Shown here: one piece after another, positions 1 through 9,601 of the stretch | How the letters are laid out: each line of letters starts with the position of its first letter | How positions within the stretch are numbered: the first letter of the stretch is position 1 | NCBI GenBank assembly: GCA_044224925.1 | Contig: JBGAJM010000005.1 | Span: forward strand, 192,752 to 256,751 | Direction of reading: 5' to 3' | Length of the DNA: 64,000 nt | Origin: Kapaibacterium sp044224925 | GTDB taxonomy: Bacteria; Bacteroidota; Ignavibacteria; Kapaibacteriales; Kapaibacteriaceae | Program-made: the position numbers and the translations under genes | Notes under the pieces: model-generated | What the model was told of the DNA's origin: nothing | What the model saw: the letters and a program-made list of their open reading frames with translations, nothing else | Databases searched by the model: none

Positions 1-1783
1 AGTGGGAAAGGATCTGTTGCATGATGGTGTCTGCCGTGATCGGCATGCCGTCGTAGTTCAGCACAGAAATGAATCGGTGCGGATCCACATTCAACTCCGT
101 GATCAACAGACCACGCATCTGTCCGTCGCGATTCTGTTCGATCACGAACACCGTCTCATGCGAGGCCACGAAATCTGTGACGGCCTGATGGAACGGGAAG
201 GAGCGAAGGCGCAAGGCGTCGAGGACGTGCCCCTTCTCGCGAAGAAGGTCCAAGGCCTCTTCGGCACTTTGCGTGGACGTGCCAAAGAACAGCACGCCGA
301 GTTTGCTCACATACTTCTCTTGATAGCGTTGTGGAGCATGGACCAAGGTCTTGGCCGTCTCCCATTTCTTCGTCAGTCGATCCATGTTGCGCTTGTAGGC
401 CGCGGAGTCTTCGGTGTAGACAGCGTGCTCATCCCGCGACGTGCCGCGTACCACATACGAACCCTTGGTGGGGTGTGCACCGGGGATCGTGCGATAGGGA
501 ATTCCGTCACCATCCGTGTCGAGGTACCGCCCATATCGCGTGATCTTCTCGAGATGCTCTGCCGTATAGATCTTGCCGCGATCATGCTTGCGAGCATCGT
601 CCCAGTGGAATGGTTCGCACATGTGATCGTTCATGCCAAGGTCGAGATCGGACATGATCATGATCGGCGTTTGCAGACGCTCCGCAAGATCGAAGCTGTC
701 GGCCGTCATGTCGAAGCATTCCGTTGGCGTTGCCGGAAAGAGCAACACGTGCTTTGTGTCACCATGCGATGCATACGCCGCAAGCGTGATGTCCGATTGT
801 TGCGTTCGCGTTGGCATTCCTGTGCTCGGTCCGGTGCGCTGTACGTCGATGAGCACAACGGGGATCTCTGCGAAGTAAGCAAGGCCAAGGAATTCGTTCA
901 TGAGCGATACGCCCGGACCGCTGGTGGCGGTGAACGAGCGTGAACCGTTCCATGTGGCGCCGATCACCATGCCGATCGCTGCAAGCTCGTCTTCGGCTTG
1001 GACGATGGCGTAGTTGCTTCGACCGTCGGCGTCGATGCGCAATTCATCGGCATAGGAGTGGAAGGCTTCGGCGACCGACGTGGAAGGCGTGATCGGATAC
1101 CAGGCCACCACGGTAGCACCGCCGTAGACAGCGCCCAGACCGCAGGCCGAGTTCCCATCGGTGAGGATGCTATTGCCAACAAGATCACGACGCTCCACGC
1201 GGAAGGGCAACGGATACGGAACGTTCTGATGGATGAAGTCGATGCCGAGTTGCAAGGCCTTCACATTCGGTGCGACGAGTTTTTCCTTGCCGGCGAATTG
1301 TTCGCGCAGGAGGTCTTCGAGGACGGAGAACTCAATGTCGAGCAAGGCGGAAAGGGCACCCACATACATCACGTTCTTGAACAACTGTCGCTGTCGTGCA
1401 TCCGTGTATTCACGATTGCACGTTTCCATGAGCGGAATGCCGATGTAGGTGATGTCGGGTCGGATCAGTTCATCCGCAAGCGGCTTCGTATTGTCATACA
1501 CGAAGTATCCGCCCGGCTTGACGCATTGAACATCCTGCTTCATGCTTTGCGGATTCACGCTCACGCACAGGTCCACGCCTTCTCGCCGCCCTAGATAGCC
1601 CTTCTCGCTTACGCGGACCTCGTACCAGGTGGGCAGACCTTGAATGTTCGACGGAAAGATATTCTTCGGGGAAACCGGAATGCCCATGCGAAAGATGCTC
1701 TTCGCAAAGAGATAGTTCGCGCTGGCGGAACCCGTTCCATTGACGTTGGCAAATCGGACGACGAAGTCGTTACATGCTGACAT
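1..1783 (-). CDS. korA: 2-oxoacid:ferredoxin oxidoreductase alpha subunit, gamma-alpha fusion (partial, runs off left edge)
   Basis: Oxidative decarboxylation of a 2-oxoacid (probably 2-oxoglutarate) to acyl-CoA with reduction of ferredoxin. The frame is open for 594 codons from ATG 1783 to the window edge. Residues 1-180 look like the gamma domain (starts MSACNDFVVRFANVNGTGSA). From about residue 195 comes the alpha domain, with the thiamine-region motif YPITPSTS, QAEDELAAIG and the family signature QRTGPSTGMPTRTQQSD. This gamma-alpha fusion is typical of KorA. The start lies 6 bases after the stop of the upstream flavoprotein gene, so the two are an operon. The beta subunit would be expected beyond the left edge. 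Substrate choice is inferred from the family. Fusion and family are secure. Confidence 0.93.
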   Translation of the reverse strand, partial: MSACNDFVVRFANVNGTGSASANYLFAKSIFRMGIPVSPKNIFPSNIQGLPTWYEVRVSEKGYLGRREGVDLCVSVNPQSMKQDVQCVKPGGYFVYDNTKPLADELIRPDITYIGIPLMETCNREYTDARQRQLFKNVMYVGALSALLDIEFSVLEDLLREQFAGKEKLVAPNVKALQLGIDFIHQNVPYPLPFRVERRDLVGNSILTDGNSACGLGAVYGGATVVAWYPITPSTSVAEAFHSYADELRIDADGRSNYAIVQAEDELAAIGMVIGATWNGSRSFTATSGPGVSLMNEFLGLAYFAEIPVVLIDVQRTGPSTGMPTRTQQSDITLAAYASHGDTKHVLLFPATPTECFDMTADSFDLAERLQTPIMIMSDLDLGMNDHMCEPFHWDDARKHDRGKIYTAEHLEKITRYGRYLDTDGDGIPYRTIPGAHPTKGSYVVRGTSRDEHAVYTEDSAAYKRNMDRLTKKWETAKTLVHAPQRYQEKYVSKLGVLFFGTSTQSAEEALDLLREKGHVLDALRLRSFPFHQAVTDFVASHETVFVIEQNRDGQMRGLLITELNVDPHRFISVLNYDGMPITADTIMQQILSH

Positions 1784-1789
1784 ACTGCG

Positions 1790-3562
1790 TTATGCCCCTG
1801 CCTTGGCTGTGTAGTAGGAAAAGAGTTGCATGTCCCATGCGGCCGTTGGGCATCGCTCTGCGCAAAGGCCGCAGTGCAAGCACACGTCCTCGTCCTTCAC
1901 CATCACGCGTGTGGTGGCAAGGGGAGCAGAGACCAAGAGGGACTGAGAGAGATTCGTTGCCGGGGCCTTGAGTCGCGTGCGCAGATCGGCCTCGTCGCCA
2001 TTCGTGGTGAACGTGATGCACGATGTTGGACAGATGTCCACGCAGGCATCGCATTCGATGCAGAGCTTTTCGGTGAAGACCGTTTGGATGTCGCAATTCA
2101 AACACCGCTCCGCTTCTTTCCACGCCGTTTCCTCGTCGAAGCCGAGCTCCACTTCCATCTTGCGATCGCAGAGCGTGAGCTTCTTATCGGCCTGTGGTAC
2201 GACGAAGCGCTTGTCCACGGTGACGTAACTGTCGTAGCTCCACTCGTGAATGCCCATCTTCTGACTGACGAGATTCACGGCCGGATGTGGACGTTCGCGC
2301 AATTCCTTGCTTGTGCAGAACAGATCGATGGAGATGGCCGCTTGGTGGGCCTGCGCAACGGCGGTGATGATGTTCTTCGGACCGAAGGCGGCGTCGCCAC
2401 CGAAGAAGACCGTTGGAATGGTCGATTGATACGTAGTTGGATCCACCACCGGCATGTCCCACTTGTCGAACTCCATACCAAGGTCACGTTCGATCCATGG
2501 GAAGGAGTTCTCCTGTCCGATGGCGATGAGCACATCGTCCGCGTCGACGCGAACATGTGGCTCTCCGGTTGATACGAGCGATCGCTTGCCGTTCTCGTCA
2601 TACACGGCATGGACCTTGTCAAAGGTCATGCCCTTGAGCACGCCATCTTCGACAATGAAGGAGACAGGCACGTGATTGTCGAGGATCGGAATGTCCTCGT
2701 GCATGGCGTCTTCTTTCTCCCATGGCGAGGCCTTCATCTCGGCGAACGGACTCCGCACGAGAACCTTGACCTCCTCGCCACCCAGCCGCCGTGCCGTTCG
2801 ACAACAGTCCATGGCAGTGTTTCCGCCACCAAGCACGATCACGCGTTTGCCGATCTGCTTCGTGTGTTCGAAGGCAACGCTCTGCAACCAGTCGATACCG
2901 ATGTGCACGTTCTTGGCCGCTTCATTCCGTCCGGGGATCTGCAGGTCACGTCCACGCGGCGCACCCGTTCCCACGAATACTGCATCGTAGTCTTGTTCGA
3001 GCACGGAGCGCAGACTGTTCACATACGTGAGGAACTGCGTGTGAATGCCCATGTTGAGGATGTGGCCCACTTCTTCTTCGAGCACGGAGATCGGAAGTCG
3101 GAACGACGGGATCTGCGTGCGCATCATGCCGCCACCGGCAGGCTGTTCGTCGAAGAGATGGATCTCGTAACCAAGTGGGGCAAGGTCACGAGCAACGGTC
3201 AGGGAGGCAGGGCCACCACCGATGAGGGCGATCTTCTTTCCGTTTGGCGGAAAGGGTCCTTGCGGAATGTAGCTCGTGAGGTCGCCTTTGTGATCGGCGG
3301 CAACGCGCTTGAGGCGACAGATGGCCACGGGTTGTTCTTCCACACGCACACGTCGACATGCCGGCTCGCACGGTCGGTCACACGTACGTCCGAGCACACC
3401 GGGGAAGACGTTCGACTCCCAATTCACGATGTAGGCTTCGGTGTACTTGCCGGCAGCGATCAGGCGGATGTACTCGGGAACGGGAGTGTGGGCGGGACAG
3501 GCATACTGACAGTCCACGACCTTGTGATAGTATTCCGGGTCGTTTGTATTCGTAGGCAGCAT
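1790..3562 (-). CDS. GltD-like FAD/NAD(P)-dependent oxidoreductase with C-terminal 4Fe-4S ferredoxin domains
   Basis: 590 residues. The N-terminus has the glutamate-synthase small-subunit-type Fe-S cysteines (C18, C22, C61, C65, C69). Next come an FAD dinucleotide fold (GGGPAS near residue 115) and an NAD(P) fold (VIVLGGGNTAMD near 245). The C-terminus carries two ferredoxin clusters (CIECDACVDICP near 500, CLHCGLCAERCP near 565). There is no glutamate synthase large subunit nearby. The gene sits 6 bases upstream of the korA-like gene, so it probably passes electrons between NAD(P)H and the ferredoxin used by the 2-oxoacid oxidoreductase. That role is inferred; fold and cofactor sites are visible. 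It could also be an NfnB/PreT-like subunit. Confidence 0.88.
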   Translation of the reverse strand: MLPTNTNDPEYYHKVVDCQYACPAHTPVPEYIRLIAAGKYTEAYIVNWESNVFPGVLGRTCDRPCEPACRRVRVEEQPVAICRLKRVAADHKGDLTSYIPQGPFPPNGKKIALIGGGPASLTVARDLAPLGYEIHLFDEQPAGGGMMRTQIPSFRLPISVLEEEVGHILNMGIHTQFLTYVNSLRSVLEQDYDAVFVGTGAPRGRDLQIPGRNEAAKNVHIGIDWLQSVAFEHTKQIGKRVIVLGGGNTAMDCCRTARRLGGEEVKVLVRSPFAEMKASPWEKEDAMHEDIPILDNHVPVSFIVEDGVLKGMTFDKVHAVYDENGKRSLVSTGEPHVRVDADDVLIAIGQENSFPWIERDLGMEFDKWDMPVVDPTTYQSTIPTVFFGGDAAFGPKNIITAVAQAHQAAISIDLFCTSKELRERPHPAVNLVSQKMGIHEWSYDSYVTVDKRFVVPQADKKLTLCDRKMEVELGFDEETAWKEAERCLNCDIQTVFTEKLCIECDACVDICPTSCITFTTNGDEADLRTRLKAPATNLSQSLLVSAPLATTRVMVKDEDVCLHCGLCAERCPTAAWDMQLFSYYTAKAGA

Positions 3563-3735
3563 GTGCTAGACCTTGCGTGGTGTGCGAAGCTCGCAGCGAA
3601 CGTCGTGCGAGGTTTCGGAGGCTAACATCCGCAATTTCTGACTCTCTTCAAAGGACGTCCGTCAGGGTGACGATTATCATTGGTCGACGCGGCCTAGGTG
3701 CACAAGTTGAGGCATCAATCAGAGAGAGGCTCACC

Positions 3736-5862
3736 ATGAAATCGCTCATCCTACTTTTCGCGCTGGCACTTGAATTTGGTACGGTCCAGGCACAACGGTG
3801 GGTACCACTTGACGGACCGAATGGGGGAACATTCGATGAACTGACGGTGAGCACCGTGGACCCCAACATCATCGCCACTCGCATCATGTCGACAGAGAAG
3901 TTCTTCTATACCACGAACGGCGGAACAACGTGGCAGCCATTCGCCACTGTTCCGACGGGATGGACTGGCGGATTCTACGACCTACGCTTCGTGCCCGGCA
4001 CCACACAAACACTGCAATTGATCGCCTACGGCGCACTGCACGAAACATCGAACTTCGGTGTGTCGTGGAAAAAGGTCTTCGACCTCCCCGCCACGTCACC
4101 CTTCAATAAGGTTCGAAAGGCACCCGGCACGACATCCACATGGCTTGCTTGGGGCAACGCACTTCCCGTGGTGCGCACCACGAACAACGGCGCACATTGG
4201 GATACGGTGATCGCAACACGTCCAAGCACGGTGGGCATTTCGCCGATCCTCATGTCGGAAGCGGCACCACGACGGATGTGGACGGCACTGCGCGATTCCA
4301 TCTATGAGAGCATCGACACCGGTGCAACGTGGACGAAGATCACATACACCGGAGTCCTTGGATATTCTATCTCGCTGAAGTGCGCAGACCTGACGGACAG
4401 TACGAGACTCTATGCCTACTTCCAAGGACGGATCGGCGTGTCGACGGACTACGGACGCACATGGTCGGACCGAACCGGCAAGAACATTCTGACGACAACA
4501 GGCATTGAACAAGATCGCGAGACACCGAACATCATGTGGTCGTGGGGAACGAACGTCCTGCGAAGCACGGACCGCGGCATGTCGTGGACCGTTGCCGACA
4601 CGATGAATCCTGCACGGCTGAAGGCAGCCCTTGTTGGTCACATCCTCACGCTGGCATGCTATGAAGGAGGCATCCTTCGCGGAACGGCCACCGGTGCACC
4701 ATGGCAACGCATCGAGAATGGGCTGGCATTCTTGAGCGTGCGTCGGATCCATGCGGTCACGGATGCGCACTTCTACCTCGAAGGAACGAATGATGTGGTC
4801 GAGACCACGAATGGTGGCGAAACATGGTCATGGCTCACACCGGTGAAATACGAGCAGCCTTCCGGTGGTCGCGTGTATTCCTTCGATGTCTGCGATGCGT
4901 CAACGCAGAACATGGTCGGCGGTACGAACTCAGAGATCTATCACAGCACCGATGCCGGTCGCACGTGGCTCGGTTCAAACCCACAACAGAACATTCCGAT
5001 CTACACCGCCTCCTATCATCCCACCAATGCGAGCGATGTGGTGGTCGGCGGCATGTTCACGATCAAACGTTCCAGCAATGGAGGAGCATCGTGGACCACC
5101 ATTCAAACTCCATCGTTCGGCTACATCAACGAGATCCGTCGTGCCACCGATCCCATGCGCATGATCGCACTTGAGTCCGGAACGCTGTACACATCCTCCG
5201 ATGGTGGTACAACATGGACGAAACGAGAAGGAAGTGGTTATCCTCCTACGGTCTTGGCCGTCGACCCCACCGGACCTGCTGCGTTCTTTGGTAGCTCCTA
5301 TAGCACTGTCTCGCGTTCCACCGACGGCGGGGCAACGTGGACGTCACAATGGACGCTCACCGACCAGCCATCGGCACTGATCGTCGATCCGCATGCCACC
5401 GACAATATCTATGCGGCATCGACCACCGGTAGTCTGTTCCGGCTGCATCGTGGGAACAGTGTGGTGGACACGCTCTACGACTCGAACTACCCCAATGAAC
5501 GGTTCGATGTGAACGCACTGCACATCAACGGCACAACGATCCTCGCCGCCGGTGACAAAGGCATTGCACGCTTCGATCCGACACCGGTCTCCGTGGCCAC
5601 ACAGCAGACAGCCGTGGGCGGCACCATCGTTGTCCCGAATCCGTGTACCGACCATGTGCACCTTGTGCTCGATGAATCGTTCACGGCATCGGTCTATGAG
5701 GTACGCGTCGAGATCTTCGACATGCTGGGTAACCTGATGATCGATGTGATGACCGACCCGCGCGAGGCCATCGTCAACGTGTCCATCCTTCCACCCGGTG
5801 CCTATGCGCTTCGCGTCTCCGATGCACTGCGCATCTCCACCACGACACTTCAACGGCAATGA
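3736..5862 (+). CDS. Secreted Asp-box (BNR/sortilin-like) beta-propeller protein with T9SS sorting domain
   Basis: 708 residues from ATG 3736, chosen because the signal peptide starts there (MKSLILLFALALEFGTVQAQ). The frame is open further upstream, but without a signal. At least ten Asp-box-type motifs of the form S-T-D-x-G-x-T-W (TTNGGTTW, STDYGRTW, STDRGMSW, STDAGRTW, SSDGGTTW, STDGGATW) show a large exo-sialidase/YCF48-type propeller. The last 80 residues (VVPNPCTDHVHL, then EIFDMLGN and LPPGAYALRV) form a T9SS type A sorting domain, so the protein is exported and probably anchored at the cell surface. No catalytic site is recognisable. It is divergent from the oxidoreductase operon and is followed by another T9SS cargo gene. 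Confidence 0.85.
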   Translation: MKSLILLFALALEFGTVQAQRWVPLDGPNGGTFDELTVSTVDPNIIATRIMSTEKFFYTTNGGTTWQPFATVPTGWTGGFYDLRFVPGTTQTLQLIAYGALHETSNFGVSWKKVFDLPATSPFNKVRKAPGTTSTWLAWGNALPVVRTTNNGAHWDTVIATRPSTVGISPILMSEAAPRRMWTALRDSIYESIDTGATWTKITYTGVLGYSISLKCADLTDSTRLYAYFQGRIGVSTDYGRTWSDRTGKNILTTTGIEQDRETPNIMWSWGTNVLRSTDRGMSWTVADTMNPARLKAALVGHILTLACYEGGILRGTATGAPWQRIENGLAFLSVRRIHAVTDAHFYLEGTNDVVETTNGGETWSWLTPVKYEQPSGGRVYSFDVCDASTQNMVGGTNSEIYHSTDAGRTWLGSNPQQNIPIYTASYHPTNASDVVVGGMFTIKRSSNGGASWTTIQTPSFGYINEIRRATDPMRMIALESGTLYTSSDGGTTWTKREGSGYPPTVLAVDPTGPAAFFGSSYSTVSRSTDGGATWTSQWTLTDQPSALIVDPHATDNIYAASTTGSLFRLHRGNSVVDTLYDSNYPNERFDVNALHINGTTILAAGDKGIARFDPTPVSVATQQTAVGGTIVVPNPCTDHVHLVLDESFTASVYEVRVEIFDMLGNLMIDVMTDPREAIVNVSILPPGAYALRVSDALRISTTTLQRQ

Positions 5863-5906
5863 TGTCGGATGTGTAACGATTTCGAGGACATCCGTCTTGA
5901 GAACAT

Positions 5907-8900
5907 GTGAAGAGAGTTAAACCCCTCATTCTATACCTTTCACTCCTGGTCGCCGTGGCTCAACCCCCTCCGGCGACCGGGATGTTTATGGAGTCCGGCA
6001 GCACCTATGTAGGTGGTGCTGCGGCCGAGCGCCCGCCCTTTGCGGCCACGCTTCCCAATGGCAATACCGTGATGGCCTTCACCACGTCGTCCGCCGCTCT
6101 TGCCACCACAGCGGGAGCCTACATGGCAGGGCGACAAGGTGGCAGGGACGGCTACGTCGAGATCCGCACGCCACAGGGCACACTCGTAGCGGCCACCTAT
6201 GTTGGCACATCCGACGACGATGACGTTCGCTCGATGTGCGTTACTGCCGATGGATCCGTGGTCGTGGCCTATGCCTCGCAAAAGAGAACCGTCACCACGA
6301 CCACCATTGCGCTCAGCGGTCCTGCAGAAGAATTCTCCGTCATCCTTCGCCTCCCTGTCACCCTGGGCCCACCAACCTCGTCGGTGCAGTTCGAAAGCGC
6401 AAAGCCCATCGACATGGCGTCGATCACAGAACGGGCCAACGGGGAAGTGTGGTTCGCGGGGACCACCGAAGACGATCAACTTTCGGTGACGCTGACCGCG
6501 GCCCGATCGACAATTGCAGGGGACCGCGATTGCTACGTTCTTGGAATTGACGCCAACCTCGCCACCATTCAGTATGCCTCCTACCTTGGCTCCAAGGAGA
6601 AGGATGCCGCTGTGTCGATCCTTGGTCGTGCCGATCGGTCCATGATCGTGGTGTGGAAAACCCGAAGCGATGACGAGGTGCCCACATCGCACGTCACGCG
6701 ATTGCTCGAGACCGGTGCCGCCGAGTGGACCGCAACCCTGCGGGGAACCGACACGGTGGACGTGCTCTGCGCGACCCTTGCCACATCGCAAGACGTGATC
6801 ATTGGTGGTCGCACCACGTCCGACACGCTCCCCTTAGCGCACACAGGTCATCGCACGACGGCCCTTGGTGGGGGCGACGGATTCCTGTCCGTGATCGCCC
6901 CCGACGGCACCATCCGCTCCTCAACGTTTGTGGGCACGGAAGCGTCGGATCGGGTAACGTCCGTGGGGACCATGGGCGACGGAAGGGTGATCGCCGGACT
7001 GGCAACGACCGGCAATTTCTCGGTCAGTGCCGACGCTTGGCAGTCGACAAACCATGGCTCCGACGACATCCTTGCCTGCGTCTTCGATCCAACGTTATCC
7101 ACACTGCAATTCACATCGTTTGCGGGAGGGAGCGGGGTGGACGTGGCGGCAAGGATCGACGTGGACTCGGTCGACACGTTCACCATGATACTGTGGACAA
7201 CCTCGCCGGACCTGGACATGCCCGCCACGGCCGCACGTCGAGATCCACCCGCGAGCGAGCTTCCCGACAATGCCATTCTGCGCTCGAAACCACGTGATAC
7301 GATCTCGGTAAGTCCGTTGATTGTCAATATGGATACAGTGACCGTTGGCGACTCTGCTCGACGCACGTTCCACATCCGAAACCACGGTCTTTTCCACACG
7401 GTGCACGTGCTCTCGATATCCACACTCCACAGTGGAGAACAGGTCTCGCTAGCTCCGGCGGCACCATGGCCACTCGGTCCGCAGGGCGATTCGGTGGTGC
7501 ATGTTGTCTGGCGACCGCGAACAGCGGGTGTATTGACGGACACCATTGTGGAAAACGTCGACGGTCGACGCTTCAACGTCGTTCTTCACGGCGTCGCCAT
7601 CGATTCCACCCTTCCGCCACCTCCGCCAAAGCCGCGGATCGCCATGGAAGATGTCACGTTGGATTCCATTCGCGTGGGCGACAGCGTCCATTCGCCCGTG
7701 CTGATCGAGCTCCTTCGTGGTTCGAACGTCGCCATCGATAGTGCACATGTGGTGACGGATACCTTGAAGTGTAGTATCGTTTCGTTTCCGCAAGTGATTG
7801 AAAACAAACAGTCGTATGCCGATGTGCTCGTGCGAGCTAGGCGTATCGGCGCCGACTCGGCCACGGTGCAATGTTGGTATGCGGACACCACGGCGACGGC
7901 TGTGATCCGATGGGTCGGCAAAGATTCGACGGTGATCTCACCGCTTGACATTCGCATTCTTCCGCCGTTATCCACATCGTGCATTGTGGATAACCTCGAC
8001 ACGATCCGCCTACCAATTCGCAACGTAGGGACGCGGATGACGGAGGTGACCGTGGAAATTCGGGACGTGCAAACCGACCCACATTGGATCCTGGGACCCA
8101 TCATCGGTCCAACGGTCCACTTCCTCGATCCGGGCGCTACAGACACGATCTCGTATGCAATTCTGGCATCCGAGCTCGGAGACCATGGTGTAGAGTGTCG
8201 TGTTACGTCGAACGGTCAGACGTGGAAAGCCGGTCACGTCATCCGCTCCCGCCATGCCCAACCTCCGCCCGTTGCCGTCAGCGTGGACTTCGATCGCGTG
8301 GAGATCGGACGCGATACCATCGTCGCCGCTGTGCTATTGAACCCGGCAACCGTGTCGGTCCGCCTAGATAGCGTGCGCTTGCAGGCGGCGCATGTGCAAC
8401 TGGTGCAACCCTTCACGTCGCGTCGTCTTGCGTCGGGCGCTTCGGACTCCGTCCTGCTCCGCTTCTCGCCAACCGATACACTGGCCATGTCGGGCACGCT
8501 CACCTGGTGGTCGAGCACGACGGCCATTGCCACCACGCAACTCAAGGGAAGGGGACGCACCGGTCCACCGCCCGACACCTCCCATGCAGACATCACCCTT
8601 CGTGCCGATCCGCCGGACTCACTGTCCATCGCAACACCAACGATGGTGCGCATGGTCATCCGCAACGTCGGCTCCGCCTCGGCAACCGTGCAGGCCATGA
8701 TCGTCTCGGCAACGAAGGCCAACGTGTCCCTTGCCACCCCTCCGCCCTACGGTGTCGTGCTCCCGGGCGATTCCGTCGAATGCATGGTGCAGGTCGAGGC
8801 GCTGACGGAGGACGACGTCACGCTCCGAGCCGAAGCACAGGCCGTGGAGGACACGGCCATCGTCGTCGTCACCATACCCGTGCGACGCAAGCCGGACACA

Positions 8901-9596
8901 CCGGCGGTATCGGATCCCGTGCGCCTTGCATGCAACAGTGTCCCCGTCCATCTCAAGATCGGTGAGGCGCGAGTGCTGCCCATCCAGCTTGCCATCGGTC
9001 ATACATGGCTCACGGAACGCAACGTCACCGACGTGCAAATGCGCATCGCCTATCGCAACACCGTGGTCGCCCTCGATTCCTCCAACCGCTCCGATGTGGT
9101 GCTCGGCACCACACGCACCACCTTGCGCAAGAGCGCACTGCCGACGGACACCACACTTGCCGCCACGCTCATGTTCACGGGATGTCTGGGCGATCACGAC
9201 ACGAGCACCGTTGTCGTTGACGAGATCGAATTCTATGCAGGTCCAACGCGCATCTACCGTGCCGACACGACATTGACGGCCACGTTCGTGATCGACGATG
9301 CATGGAGTGGCGGACCTCGATACGTGCAACTCGACACGTCGCAAGCGGCAGTGGTGATCACACCAAGTCCTTCGTCGTTGCCACTGCAGGTGCGATTGTA
9401 CCATGCAGACCAAGGCGGAGTGTTGGACGTGTACGACAACACGGGTAATTTGACCAGCTCATGGACCATTGCACCAACCTTACCGGCGGCCGTCGTCAGC
9501 GTGACCATTCCCGTTGGCCTGGCATCCGGTACCTATACGGCCGTCTTTCACACCGGCACGTCAACGGCCGTGCAGCGCTTCATCGTTGTGCACTGA
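5907..9596 (+). CDS. Large secreted multidomain protein (SBBP-like propeller, Ig-like domains, T9SS tail)
   Basis: 1229 residues beginning at GTG 5907; the ATG two bases upstream is followed directly by TGA in its own frame. A signal peptide (KPLILYLSLLVAVAQ) is followed by an SBBP-type propeller to about residue 440, with repeats such as YVGTSDDDDVRSM and FVGTEASDRVTSV. Several Ig-like or choice-of-anchor domains follow, each opening with D-S-I-R-V-G-D style strands, with proline-rich linkers. The C-terminus (ITPSPSSLPLQVRLY, then VLDVYDNTGNL and GLASGTYTAVF) looks like a T9SS sorting domain. No enzyme motif is visible. The next gene starts within a few bases of the stop, so they are probably co-transcribed. 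Confidence 0.82.
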   Translation: MKRVKPLILYLSLLVAVAQPPPATGMFMESGSTYVGGAAAERPPFAATLPNGNTVMAFTTSSAALATTAGAYMAGRQGGRDGYVEIRTPQGTLVAATYVGTSDDDDVRSMCVTADGSVVVAYASQKRTVTTTTIALSGPAEEFSVILRLPVTLGPPTSSVQFESAKPIDMASITERANGEVWFAGTTEDDQLSVTLTAARSTIAGDRDCYVLGIDANLATIQYASYLGSKEKDAAVSILGRADRSMIVVWKTRSDDEVPTSHVTRLLETGAAEWTATLRGTDTVDVLCATLATSQDVIIGGRTTSDTLPLAHTGHRTTALGGGDGFLSVIAPDGTIRSSTFVGTEASDRVTSVGTMGDGRVIAGLATTGNFSVSADAWQSTNHGSDDILACVFDPTLSTLQFTSFAGGSGVDVAARIDVDSVDTFTMILWTTSPDLDMPATAARRDPPASELPDNAILRSKPRDTISVSPLIVNMDTVTVGDSARRTFHIRNHGLFHTVHVLSISTLHSGEQVSLAPAAPWPLGPQGDSVVHVVWRPRTAGVLTDTIVENVDGRRFNVVLHGVAIDSTLPPPPPKPRIAMEDVTLDSIRVGDSVHSPVLIELLRGSNVAIDSAHVVTDTLKCSIVSFPQVIENKQSYADVLVRARRIGADSATVQCWYADTTATAVIRWVGKDSTVISPLDIRILPPLSTSCIVDNLDTIRLPIRNVGTRMTEVTVEIRDVQTDPHWILGPIIGPTVHFLDPGATDTISYAILASELGDHGVECRVTSNGQTWKAGHVIRSRHAQPPPVAVSVDFDRVEIGRDTIVAAVLLNPATVSVRLDSVRLQAAHVQLVQPFTSRRLASGASDSVLLRFSPTDTLAMSGTLTWWSSTTAIATTQLKGRGRTGPPPDTSHADITLRADPPDSLSIATPTMVRMVIRNVGSASATVQAMIVSATKANVSLATPPPYGVVLPGDSVECMVQVEALTEDDVTLRAEAQAVEDTAIVVVTIPVRRKPDTPAVSDPVRLACNSVPVHLKIGEARVLPIQLAIGHTWLTERNVTDVQMRIAYRNTVVALDSSNRSDVVLGTTRTTLRKSALPTDTTLAATLMFTGCLGDHDTSTVVVDEIEFYAGPTRIYRADTTLTATFVIDDAWSGGPRYVQLDTSQAAVVITPSPSSLPLQVRLYHADQGGVLDVYDNTGNLTSSWTIAPTLPAAVVSVTIPVGLASGTYTAVFHTGTSTAVQRFIVVH

Positions 9597-9601
9597 TCGG
9601 C

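Noticed and set aside
2..943. 313-codon open frame on the plus strand
   Set aside because: It is antisense to the clear 2-oxoacid oxidoreductase alpha subunit; its translation is Arg/His-rich with no family features. The same holds for 998-1594, 1826-2572 and 2609-3625.
1790..3562. Glutamate synthase small subunit
   Set aside because: No large subunit is nearby, two extra ferredoxin clusters are present, and it is in an operon with a 2-oxoacid oxidoreductase.
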